Source: Paenibacillus contaminans (lineage in GTDB: Bacteria; Bacillota; Bacilli; Paenibacillales; NBRC-103111). Taken from it: a DNA stretch of 64,000 nt. Every line of letters begins with the position of its first letter. Position 1 is the stretch's first letter. The translations under genes and the position numbers were made by a program. Location of the stretch: positions 124,001 to 188,000 of the forward strand of contig NZ_QMFB01000008.1 in assembly GCF_003285015.1 (NCBI RefSeq), in the 5' to 3' direction. The notes below the pieces were generated by a model. It was not told the DNA's origin and did no database searches. It saw nothing but the letters and a program-made list of their open reading frames with translations. Of this stretch, positions 18,263 to 26,282 are shown in pieces.

Positions 18263-18877
18263 TTAGAAGCCGTTAAACGTCGTTACTTGCTCGACCGATT
18301 GACGGAATTTTTGCGGACGGGTTTCTTCCAGCTCTTGGCCGATCGTCACGATCAGAACCGGGAACAAATGTGCCGGGATGTTGAACGTCTCGCGAACCGC
18401 TTGAGGATCGAAGCCGGTCATCGGGCATGTGCCGAAGCCGTCGTTCTTCGCTGCAAGCATAAGCGTCATTGCTGCGAAAGAAGCGGCGCGAATCGCTTCC
18501 TCGCGTTGCGTGCTCTCATTGCTGTAAGCATTGTGCAGCGTGTTGATCAGGTTGTCTTTGTATGCTTCCGGCAAGTAACCTTTGGCGGACAAATCGTCAG
18601 CGATCAAGCCCGCTTTCTCAAAAGCTTTCAAATCGCCGAGAACGACGACCGCGGCTGCCGCATCCTCGATTTTTTGCTGGTTGTAGGCCGCTTGCTTAAG
18701 GGCAAGCTTGCGATCTTTGTCGGTTACGGCAAGAAAATGCCAGTGCTGCAAATTGTAAGCGGACGGTGCCGAAGTGGCGGCTTGAATAATCGATTCAAGC
18801 TGTTCGCGGCTAATTTGGCCCGCAGGGTCAAAGTTATTGACGGAAATACGTTGTTCAAGCAATTGGTTCAATTCCAT
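18263..18877 (-). CDS. Nitroreductase-family NAD(P)H-dependent FMN oxidoreductase
   Basis: 204 residues, usual length for the family. N-terminal RISVNNFDP and the conserved APSAYNLQHWHF segment bind FMN phosphate; GFGTCPMTGFDP near residue 150 is the second conserved block. The enzyme probably reduces quinones or nitro compounds as a homodimer in the cytoplasm. A well-formed promoter with an overlapping dyad lies upstream, so it is likely induced by an electrophile or quinone. It stands alone, ended by a strong terminator. Confidence 0.9.
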   Translation of the reverse strand: MELNQLLEQRISVNNFDPAGQISREQLESIIQAATSAPSAYNLQHWHFLAVTDKDRKLALKQAAYNQQKIEDAAAAVVVLGDLKAFEKAGLIADDLSAKGYLPEAYKDNLINTLHNAYSNESTQREEAIRAASFAAMTLMLAAKNDGFGTCPMTGFDPQAVRETFNIPAHLFPVLIVTIGQELEETRPQKFRQSVEQVTTFNGF

Positions 18878-18913
18878 GTCGTCACATTCCTTCCAAGGTT
18901 GGATGTTTATGAA

Positions 18914-18945
18914 GTTACAAAAGTTCGTTACTAACTTTTCGTAAC
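18914..18945. promoter_or_regulatory. Operator-like dyad over the nitroreductase transcription start
   Basis: GTTACAAAAGTT (18914-18925) and AACTTTTCGTAAC (18933-18945) are inverted copies with one extra base, and a third GTTAC-type half lies between. It starts just after the -10 element. The GTAAC/GTTAC pattern suits a HxlR- or MarR-type redox repressor, encoded elsewhere. Confidence 0.6.
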
Positions 18946-18947
18946 CT

Positions 18948-18976
18948 ATGTTAATCTAGTGAGCCTATTTTGTCAA
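18948..18976 (-). promoter_or_regulatory. Sigma-A promoter of the nitroreductase gene
   Basis: On the minus strand TTGACA (18976-18971), 17-base spacer, TAACAT (18953-18948). Confidence 0.75.
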
Positions 18977-19271
18977 GCGGCTGAAGAATCGATAGAATTC
19001 GTAACGGACTACCGGCGCTTATTCGCCGGGTGCCGCGCACGTTCAGCTTTCCGGCGCTTCCGCCTTTCCTTCAGCTAAGTGTATCCAACGCTATGCCTGC
19101 GATCCAACCTTGAACGGTACAGGAAAGAAAGAGCGCAAACTACGGTTAACGTACAATTCCTTGGACAAAACTATAAGGGTTAACGCAATAAGACGCCAAA
19201 GATAAGCATGAGCGTTTGACGATAGGGATGCGCCGCTTAAGAAGCTGACGGCAAGGGGAAGGAGGGGGAAC
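18977..19271. other. Intergenic region, nothing firm
   Basis: Nearly 300 bases between the nitroreductase promoter and a small ORF. It ends with a very purine-rich ribosome site (AAGGAGGGGG). No clear promoter pair or RNA structure was found. Confidence 0.35.
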
Positions 19272-19448
19272 ATGACTGGACAATATGAGTTTACCGATCT
19301 TGCGGATCGTAAAGAGCTGATCGAGGAACTGGTTGCGTTGGAAGCGAGAATGACGGAATCGTTGGGATATCCCATTAATCTGATCGCGTATAATAAAGCC
19401 TCGGGAACGGTTCCGGATTCGAATTGCCGAGCCGGCTTGAACGATTGA
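19272..19448 (+). CDS. Small hypothetical protein (58 codons)
   Basis: Not recognised. AAGGAGGGGG ends three bases before the ATG, and the frame runs 58 codons to TGA, encoding a mildly acidic soluble peptide with a predicted amphipathic helix (KELIEELVALEARM) followed by a short C-terminal tail. A terminator-like hairpin follows about 50 bases later, which makes an independent short transcript plausible. No signal peptide or metal motif. The strong ribosome site and terminator are the main arguments that it is real. Confidence 0.55.
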   Translation: MTGQYEFTDLADRKELIEELVALEARMTESLGYPINLIAYNKASGTVPDSNCRAGLND

Positions 19449-19497
19449 GGCCGGAAAGCCGTTTTTTCATGACGGACCGTTAACCCGTCCAATTAAG

Positions 19498-19526
19498 GAG
19501 CCGTCCGATTTTCAGGACGGTTCTTT
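19498..19526 (+). terminator. Terminator-like hairpin after the small ORF
   Basis: GAGCCGTCC/GGACGGTTC stem, eight-base loop, short T run. Confidence 0.55.
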
Positions 19527-19559
19527 AGCATGCTTTCATGAAAGCTTCCTTAAAGACAT

Positions 19560-19589
19560 GCATAACATTTCCATTCCGACAGCATCCTA
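19560..19589 (+). promoter_or_regulatory. Sigma-G-type (forespore) promoter of the ger operon
   Basis: GCATA (19560-19564), 18-base spacer, CATCCTA (19583-19589) fits the forespore sigma-G consensus GHATR-18-CATXHTA at every defined position. It lies 60 bases before the gerA-type start, as expected for germinant receptor operons. Confidence 0.72.
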
Positions 19590-19650
19590 TTCTAGCGGGG
19601 AGTCTCGACATAAGCTGACTTTTAACATTCGCGAGAAGGGGGCGGCGGTC

Positions 19651-21192
19651 ATGAGATTTATGCGCGGCAAGATGAACGGCACCAAGAAAAAAACGGCCGG
19701 GGAGACGGCCCGTTCTTACAATGATCGTCCGCTAAGCGTTTCGTTATCCGACAACATTGACCACTTGTATGCCATATTCAATCAAACCCCGGATCTCGTC
19801 GTACGGCAGTTGACTATAAAAAAGAGCGGGAGCCAAGCGGCGCTTGTTTACTTGGATGGGCTTACCGACAAAAATGCGATTAACAACAATGTGCTCAGAC
19901 CGCTGCAGAACGAAAACGGGGAGAACAGCCCAAACGGATTACCGGCGGTTACGATTGGCGATGCCCGTGAAATGAACGGCTGGGCGCAGCTGGAAAAAGC
20001 GATATTGACGGGCTGCAGCATTTTACTAATAGAGGGAAGTTTAGCTGCTTTAGTAATGGATACGCACGGGTGGCCGCAAAGGGCGATCGAAGATCCGCAG
20101 CTGGAAGCGTCTCTTAAGGGTGCGCATCAAGGCTTTGTCGAAACGGGGAGCCAGAACATCGCTTTGATTAGAAGGTACCTCCCGGATAGGGAGCTGAAAA
20201 TAACGGAGCATGTCGTCGGTAAGAGAGGGAAGACAACCGTCTCGCTCTTGTATCTGGGGGACGTTGCAAACCTTGAATTACTCCAAGAGCTGTCTCGTCG
20301 TATCGAGAGCGTGGATACCGATTCGGTCATCAATACCGGAGAGCTTGTCGAATTTATCGAGGACAACCCTTATTCGCCGTTCCCGCAATTCGTACTGACG
20401 GAACGCCCGGATGCGGCGGCATCCCAATTATTGCAAGGCCGATTCGTAGCGGTCGTCGACCGTTCGCCAAGCGTACTAATCGGGCCGGCAGGGTTTTCCG
20501 CGTTCTTCCAGAGCGTGGACGATTACAGCACCCGGTGGATGGTCGCCACGTTTATCCGGATTTTGCGATTTTTAGGTTTTCTTATCGCGATATTTTTACC
20601 GGCGATGTATATTGCCGTCATCTCTTTCAATTATGAGGTTATTCCGTTGAAGCTGCTTCTGTCGATCGGGGAATCGAGGGAGCGGGTTCCGTTCCCGCCG
20701 ATTCTCGAAGCGCTTCTAATGGAAGTGACGCTTGAGATGCTGAGGGAGGCAGGTATTCGGCTGCCCACGCCGGTCGGCCAGACGGTCGGGATCGTCGGCG
20801 GTATCGTTATCGGACAAGCCGCCGTTCAGGCGGGGATTGTCAGCAATATTATGGTTATCGTCGTTGCGTTTACGGCGATCGCTTCTTTCATTATCCCGAA
20901 TTACGATATGGCTTCCGCCATTCGGCTGATAAGATTCCCGATGATGCTGATCGCATCGATGTTCGGGATCGTGGGCATCACGATCGGCTTGATGACCTTG
21001 ATCGGGCATATTATCGCGCTGGAAACGCTCGGCACGCCATACGGCATACCGTTTGCGCCCGTGCGTTTCTCCGACTGGAAGGATACGTTCGTCCGCTTGC
21101 CGTTATGGCAAATGGTGAAAAGGCCGCATGGCGCAAAGCCGCAGCAGTTTAGAAGGCAAGGCACCAACCGGCCGAAGGGTGAGGATAAATGA
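19651..21192 (+). CDS. GerA/GerK-type germinant receptor A subunit
   Basis: 513 residues: soluble N-terminal half (about 1-265) and a C-terminal half with several membrane helices starting near TFIRILRFLGFLI, as in GerAA/GerKA. It acts in the spore inner membrane in a receptor with the B and C subunits. ATG at 19651 has GAAGGGGG eight bases upstream and lies after the sigma-G promoter; the longer frame from 19558 would begin before the promoter. Only one A subunit serves two B-C pairs here. Overlaps the next gene by four bases. Confidence 0.93.
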   Translation: MRFMRGKMNGTKKKTAGETARSYNDRPLSVSLSDNIDHLYAIFNQTPDLVVRQLTIKKSGSQAALVYLDGLTDKNAINNNVLRPLQNENGENSPNGLPAVTIGDAREMNGWAQLEKAILTGCSILLIEGSLAALVMDTHGWPQRAIEDPQLEASLKGAHQGFVETGSQNIALIRRYLPDRELKITEHVVGKRGKTTVSLLYLGDVANLELLQELSRRIESVDTDSVINTGELVEFIEDNPYSPFPQFVLTERPDAAASQLLQGRFVAVVDRSPSVLIGPAGFSAFFQSVDDYSTRWMVATFIRILRFLGFLIAIFLPAMYIAVISFNYEVIPLKLLLSIGESRERVPFPPILEALLMEVTLEMLREAGIRLPTPVGQTVGIVGGIVIGQAAVQAGIVSNIMVIVVAFTAIASFIIPNYDMASAIRLIRFPMMLIASMFGIVGITIGLMTLIGHIIALETLGTPYGIPFAPVRFSDWKDTFVRLPLWQMVKRPHGAKPQQFRRQGTNRPKGEDK

Positions 21193-22286
21193 ACAATCGG
21201 GCTCCGGAGCTCAGCTTGATGCAATTCATTTTATTGATCAATGGCGTGCAAGTCGGGGTCGGCCAGCTTTCGCTTCCGCGCGAGTTGGCCGAGACGGGGG
21301 GGACGGACGGCTGGCTGGCTTTATTTATCGGCTATGCCGCCTCCATTGCAGCCAGTCTTGCCATTATCCGCATCATGAGCAGAAAGCCGGACGGTACGCT
21401 GATCGACCTGCTGGAGCATTACTTCGGCAAATGGGCGGGGACCGTCGGGGCGTTTACGGCGGCAGCGGCGTTTACGATCTTTACGATGGAGATTATGTTT
21501 AGCGCCGGCCAAATGATAAAGAGCTGGATTATGCAAAGAACGCCGCTTTATATGCTGATTATTTTGTTTTCGATCCCCTCCTTTGCGATTATCGTCAAAG
21601 GCATGCGCGTGATGAGCCGTTATTCGGAGTTCGTCTTTTATATGTTTCTTCCCATGGCGGTTTTTTTGTTTATGCCGCTGCAGGACGGCAACCTCCTTCA
21701 TCTATTTCCTTTCTTGAAAGAGGGGTGGGAGCCGGTTTTCAAATCAGTGCGATTGACGGCTCTGTCGTTCTCCGGCTTCGAGTTCGCTTTTTTTGCCTAT
21801 CCGTTCTTAAAGAGAAAGGAACTGGCTTCCATCGGGATCGTCATTGCGAATACGTTGTCGCTAATCATCTACTTGATCATTACGCTTGCATGCTTTCTGT
21901 ACTTCAGTCCGGATGAAATTACGGTGTTTAATCAGCCGGCGCTAAATTTGCTGAAGGTAGTCGAATTACGGTTCGTCGAACGGGTGGAGATCATTTTCTT
22001 GTCGGTATTTTTAATTATGGTTTCAACATCGTGGATCCCGTACATGTACGGGTATTCCTACTGCTTGAACCGGCTCGTTCCGAAGCTTGGCATAATGGGG
22101 CATACGGCAATTATGATAACCGGCCTGATTGCAATCGCTGTTGCGACGGATCCTTCGTTTATGCTTGTCGAAAAGTGGATGAAGGCGGCGGGGACGACCT
22201 CTATGTTTGTTTCCTATGCGCTGCCGTTTTGTCTCTTGGCCTACATACTCGCACATGAACGGATAAAGGGGAGGAAAAGCGGATGA
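21189..22286 (+). CDS. GerB-type germinant receptor permease subunit (copy 1)
   Basis: 365 residues with about ten membrane helices, of the APC-like spore germination permease family (GerAB), thought to bind the germinant within the membrane. Conserved N-terminal INGVQVGVGQLSLPRELAE resembles copy 2 closely. ATGA overlaps couple it to the A gene before it and the C gene after it. Confidence 0.92.
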   Translation: MNNRAPELSLMQFILLINGVQVGVGQLSLPRELAETGGTDGWLALFIGYAASIAASLAIIRIMSRKPDGTLIDLLEHYFGKWAGTVGAFTAAAAFTIFTMEIMFSAGQMIKSWIMQRTPLYMLIILFSIPSFAIIVKGMRVMSRYSEFVFYMFLPMAVFLFMPLQDGNLLHLFPFLKEGWEPVFKSVRLTALSFSGFEFAFFAYPFLKRKELASIGIVIANTLSLIIYLIITLACFLYFSPDEITVFNQPALNLLKVVELRFVERVEIIFLSVFLIMVSTSWIPYMYGYSYCLNRLVPKLGIMGHTAIMITGLIAIAVATDPSFMLVEKWMKAAGTTSMFVSYALPFCLLAYILAHERIKGRKSG

Positions 22287-23401
22287 TCAGGCTTACCGTT
22301 CTTTGCACGATGCTGGTTTCGTTTGCGCTTCTCGCATCCGGCTGCGGCGATCGAAGAAACCTGGAGGATTTGACGATATCCCTTATTCTGGGTCTCGATC
22401 TCGACGACCGGAACAATATGATCATCTATGAATCCAGTCCCGTATTTGACAAAATGGCCAAGGACAAAGAGGAAGAATTCGGCTTCCGCTCTACGACGTT
22501 TCGCGAAGCACAGGCCAAATTCGATTCGACCGTAACGGCTTTGACGGTATACGGAAAAACGGAGATCATTCTGGTCGGCAAAAAATTGCTGGAGCATAAA
22601 GAATGGTCCAAGGTTCTCGATCATTTTTACCGCGATTCCAAAATGAGCGTAACGGCGGTTGTGGTTGCCGTAGACGGACCGGTTTCAGAGATCATTCAAA
22701 TGCATCCGGCCGATAAGCCGAGGCTGCCGTTATTTTTGTCCAAGCTTATCGATACGGCGAGCAGAAGAAATTTGACCGTCAAAACGACGATGCAGGAGCT
22801 GAGGCGGCAAATGAGCGACAGAGGAATTACCGCAACCATTTCGGAAATCAGAAAGCGGGACAACATTGAAGTATATGGTGCGGCGCTTTTGGACGGACAG
22901 GGGAACTACGCGGCCGGGCTAGACTTCGAAGACACTTCTTTGCTGAATATTTTACGCAAGGAAAAGGGAGACATCTCGCTTAACATAAAGGTTCCGGCCG
23001 TCGAGAAAAACAATGCCATTTTCAACCCGAACCAGCTTACGATGGCCATCTACGATCCTAACGTCAAAGTAAAGACCGATTACATCGACGGCCGCTTCCG
23101 ATTCGTTCTGGATGTCCGCTTGACAGTCCGTTTGCTGGAGAGACTGTTCCCGTACGATGTGAGAAAGGAAACCGAAAAGCTTGAGCGTTTAATCGGGGAA
23201 GAGCTGCAATCGCGTTTCCAAGGCATTATCGAAACGATCCAAAAGCAGCGGATCGATCCTGTGGGACTCGGAATCTACGCGCGCGCATTCCGTTACAAGG
23301 AATGGAAGCAAGTGCAGGAGCGGTGGGGGGAGGCGCTTGCGGCTGCGGACGTCAACGTTACCGTAAAAACCAAAATCAAATATATGGGGGCCGTCAAATA
23401 A
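22283..23401 (+). CDS. GerC-type germinant receptor lipoprotein (copy 1)
   Basis: 372 residues, Ger(x)C family. Signal peptide with lipobox LASGC, Cys 21 being the lipidated residue, followed by DRRNLEDL, the family's conserved start. Expected on the outer face of the spore inner membrane, bound by diacylglycerol transfer. Ends 46 bases before the second GerB gene. Confidence 0.93.
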   Translation: MIRLTVLCTMLVSFALLASGCGDRRNLEDLTISLILGLDLDDRNNMIIYESSPVFDKMAKDKEEEFGFRSTTFREAQAKFDSTVTALTVYGKTEIILVGKKLLEHKEWSKVLDHFYRDSKMSVTAVVVAVDGPVSEIIQMHPADKPRLPLFLSKLIDTASRRNLTVKTTMQELRRQMSDRGITATISEIRKRDNIEVYGAALLDGQGNYAAGLDFEDTSLLNILRKEKGDISLNIKVPAVEKNNAIFNPNQLTMAIYDPNVKVKTDYIDGRFRFVLDVRLTVRLLERLFPYDVRKETEKLERLIGEELQSRFQGIIETIQKQRIDPVGLGIYARAFRYKEWKQVQERWGEALAAADVNVTVKTKIKYMGAVK

Positions 23402-23447
23402 TCGGCTTTCCAGCAGGCTTGGAACGTCCCGGGAAGGAGGACAAACG

Positions 23448-24548
23448 ATGAACGACAAGCTGAAGCGCATATCGCTGCTTGAGTTTATATTTCTCATTCA
23501 TGGAGCGCAGATGGGCATAGGCATTTTGCAGCTGCCCCGCGAGCTGGCTGAAAAAGCCGGTACGGACGGCTGGATTGCGATTATTTTCGGATGGCTGCTA
23601 TCGACCGCTATGAGTCTTGTCATCGTTCAAATGATGAGGTTTTACCCGGACGGAACGCTCATCGATTTGATCGAGCGCTATTTCGGCAAATGGGCGGCTA
23701 AAATAGGGGCGCTAGTTTTTGCGGCGGCGTACGCTTTCTTGACGGCGACAGTTTTTTTTCGCGCGATTTTGTTTATTAAAGCGTTCATATTACCGCGTAC
23801 AGCGGATTCTTTGCTGTTTCTGCTATTCGCGATTCCGACTTACCTCATATTGCGAAACAACCTCCGCGTTCTCGGGAGGTATTCCGTATTCGTCTTCCTC
23901 ATGCTGCTATGGATGCCGTTTTTCTATTTATTCGCGCTTAAGGATAGCCATTGGCTGTATTTGCTTCCTGTAATCAAAGAGGGCTGGTGGCCGATTTTGA
24001 AGGCAGTGCCGAATACGGCCACATCGTTCATCGGCTTCGAAATGACGTTCCTGCTATATCCGTTCCTGGAAAAAAAACAGACGGCTTCCGCCGGCGTTAT
24101 TGTCGCCAATACGTTGACGATGCTCGTCTACGTAGCGATTACGGTCATCTGCTTCGCCTTTTTCAGTCCGGATGGGATTCTCGATACGAATGAGCCTACG
24201 CTCAGCATTCTGAAAGTCATTGAATTTCATTTCATGGAAAGGCTGGAAATCGTCTTTTTGGCATTTTACTTGTTTATCGTATCGACGACATGGATGCCTT
24301 ACCTTTATTGGAGCGTGTATTGCACGAACCGCTTATTCGGCTTGAAGGAATCGTCGAATGTGCCGCTGGCCGTATTTTTGCTTTCGGTTTTCGTGCTGCT
24401 ATTGTTTTATCATCCGACTTTTAATGAAAACGACAAATGGCAAAAGCTCAACAGCTATGCCAACTACTTTATTGCTTATGCGTTTCCGATCTGCTTATGG
24501 GGGTATTTGCTGGTGCGCCGTGCGATACGCGGGAGAGCCTCGACATGA
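23448..24548 (+). CDS. GerB-type germinant receptor permease subunit (copy 2)
   Basis: 366 residues and about ten membrane helices. Aligns by eye with copy 1 along its whole length (IHGAQMGIGILQLPRELAE against the first gene's INGVQVGVGQLSLPRELAE). GGAAGGAGG precedes the ATG. The B-C module has apparently been duplicated inside the operon. Confidence 0.92.
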   Translation: MNDKLKRISLLEFIFLIHGAQMGIGILQLPRELAEKAGTDGWIAIIFGWLLSTAMSLVIVQMMRFYPDGTLIDLIERYFGKWAAKIGALVFAAAYAFLTATVFFRAILFIKAFILPRTADSLLFLLFAIPTYLILRNNLRVLGRYSVFVFLMLLWMPFFYLFALKDSHWLYLLPVIKEGWWPILKAVPNTATSFIGFEMTFLLYPFLEKKQTASAGVIVANTLTMLVYVAITVICFAFFSPDGILDTNEPTLSILKVIEFHFMERLEIVFLAFYLFIVSTTWMPYLYWSVYCTNRLFGLKESSNVPLAVFLLSVFVLLLFYHPTFNENDKWQKLNSYANYFIAYAFPICLWGYLLVRRAIRGRAST

Positions 24549-25660
24549 AGCGGCTTGGTGCTTTGTTTATTTTGACGCTGCTCGTGCTGCTGTTTCCGGG
24601 AAGCCCGGATAAGACCGATCTCGAAGACATGTCCATCGGACTTATAATCGGCATCGATTTGGATGCCAACGACGAGCTCGAATTTTATTACTCCGCACCG
24701 GTATTCAACAAAGAAGCCCGTATAAAGACGGAAAAATTTGAAACGACGCAATCCTCGCTCCGTGCCTCAAGAATAAAAATCGATACGAAAACCAGCTCGC
24801 TCGTTGCCGGGGGAAAGTTTCAGATTTGCTTGCTTGGCAGCCGGCTTCTTGAGCACGAGGATTGGTTTACGCTGTTCGACGTGTTCTACCGCGATTCCAA
24901 ATTTGCGGCGAGCACCAAAATTGTCGCGGTCGACGGACCGGTTTCGGAAGTTATGAACACCGTCACGAAGGACAAACCCCCGCTGCCTCAATTTTTGACG
25001 AAGCTGATCGAAACGGCAGACAGGCGAAATATTACGGTTAAAACGACGCTGCAGCAGCTGCATAGGCAAATGTTCGAAAAAGGTCTAACGCCGGCGATTG
25101 CGTATATCGATAAGAAAAACCACATCGAAGTGATCGGGAGCGCGCTGCTGAGCGAGCGCGGGAAGCTGATGAAATCGCTGGATCCGGAGGAAAACAAGCT
25201 GCTCCGCGTTTTGCAGCGGAGGAATAAGAAGGAAATCGCGTTTATCGTGGATATTCCCGGCGAAGACGAAAAAGGGGTGATCGATACGGGGAAGCTCAGC
25301 ATTTTGCCCGATTCGATTAAGACCGATATCAAATGCAGCTTTGACGGAGGCAAATTCCGCTTTGACATTAAAGTAAGCCTTGTCGGAGCTTTGAGCGAAA
25401 GGCTCTTCGCGTTTGAGAACAGGAGGCGTGGAGAAGAGCTTGACCGGAAAATCGGGGAACAGTTGCAGAAACAATTGGAGATCCTTTTGGACAAATTCAA
25501 AAAGTCCGGTATTGATCCGGTCGGCTTCGGCTTATATGCGAGGGCTTATCAGTATGAAGCCTGGAAGCAGGTGCAGGACGACTGGGGGAAGGCGTTCGCC
25601 GAAGCCGAAACCGAGGTTTCCGTTACCGTAAAAACAAGAAACATGGGATCCGTCAAATAG
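24545..25660 (+). CDS. GerC-type protein lacking the lipidation cysteine (copy 2)
   Basis: 371 residues, Ger(x)C family, similar to copy 1 throughout (IVAVDGPVSE, ERLFAFE). The ATG overlaps the GerB copy 2 stop (ATGA). The N-terminus reads LLFPGSPDKTDLEDM where copy 1 has LLASGCGDRRNLEDL: the lipobox cysteine is replaced by Ser (codon AGC, one base from TGC). It therefore probably is not lipidated and would be either held by an uncleaved signal anchor or secreted. Otherwise the gene is intact. Confidence 0.92.
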   Translation: MKRLGALFILTLLVLLFPGSPDKTDLEDMSIGLIIGIDLDANDELEFYYSAPVFNKEARIKTEKFETTQSSLRASRIKIDTKTSSLVAGGKFQICLLGSRLLEHEDWFTLFDVFYRDSKFAASTKIVAVDGPVSEVMNTVTKDKPPLPQFLTKLIETADRRNITVKTTLQQLHRQMFEKGLTPAIAYIDKKNHIEVIGSALLSERGKLMKSLDPEENKLLRVLQRRNKKEIAFIVDIPGEDEKGVIDTGKLSILPDSIKTDIKCSFDGGKFRFDIKVSLVGALSERLFAFENRRRGEELDRKIGEQLQKQLEILLDKFKKSGIDPVGFGLYARAYQYEAWKQVQDDWGKAFAEAETEVSVTVKTRNMGSVK

Positions 25661-25675
25661 CGAATCCGCCCGGCT

Positions 25676-26014
25676 TCATGGCCGGATCGTCACCCTTGTG
25701 CCGATCGGCACCAAACTGGACAATTCCAGGACATCGCGGTTAAACATGCGGATGCAGCCGTGAGAAACGAGTTTGCCGATTGACGAAGGGTCGTTCGTCC
25801 CGTGAATGCCGTAATGCGGCTTGGACAGCCCCATCCAGAGGACCCCGAACGGTCCGCCCGGATTCGGGGCTTTATTGATGATCGTATATTCGCCCGTCGG
25901 CGTTTGCGTGACCATCCTGCCGATGCCGACCGGGTAAGATTTGACGATCATATGGTTGTCGATCAGGTACAAATGACGATCCGACAGATCGACGATAATT
26001 CTGTAGTCGGGCAT
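25676..26014 (-). CDS. Short L,D-transpeptidase (YkuD domain)
   Basis: 112 residues that are almost only the YkuD catalytic domain. The active site shows HGTNDPSS and SHGCIRM with Cys 87 as nucleophile and His 85. No LysM domain or signal peptide is visible. ATG at 26014 follows AGAGGTG by six bases; GTG at 26023 is part of that site. The family makes 3-3 crosslinks or trims peptidoglycan; closeness to germination genes suggests a spore envelope role. Convergent with the ger operon, 15 bases apart. Confidence 0.9.
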   Translation of the reverse strand: MPDYRIIVDLSDRHLYLIDNHMIVKSYPVGIGRMVTQTPTGEYTIINKAPNPGGPFGVLWMGLSKPHYGIHGTNDPSSIGKLVSHGCIRMFNRDVLELSSLVPIGTRVTIRP

Positions 26015-26282
26015 AATAATCACCTCTTGCTATAGACTATGTGTGCTAAATCCCAGTTGCTCCATACGGGTGCCGGAAAGTTGGCGGGAGCTGACGGTAA
26101 AGAGCTTTGGGAGCTTTCAGGAGCTTTGAAAATAGATTAATTGATCTGACCATATAGTCCAATAGTTTGATTATGGATTGTATATCTTCCGGACGTTCGG
26201 ACTGTTAATGTAAGAGCTGTAATCCTTTAGCTGAATATTACACGAGTTCAAACGATATCAAAGGATGGGAGAGACAGACGGG

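Noticed and set aside
19558-19650. Earlier start of the GerA-type protein
   Set aside because: The extra 31 codons begin before the sigma-G promoter's -10 element and have no ribosome site; ATG 19651 does.
26015-26090. Sigma-K-like promoter (CATAGTCTA) before the L,D-transpeptidase gene
   Set aside because: The -10-like word fits CATANNNTA, but no AC-type -35 lies at the required distance.
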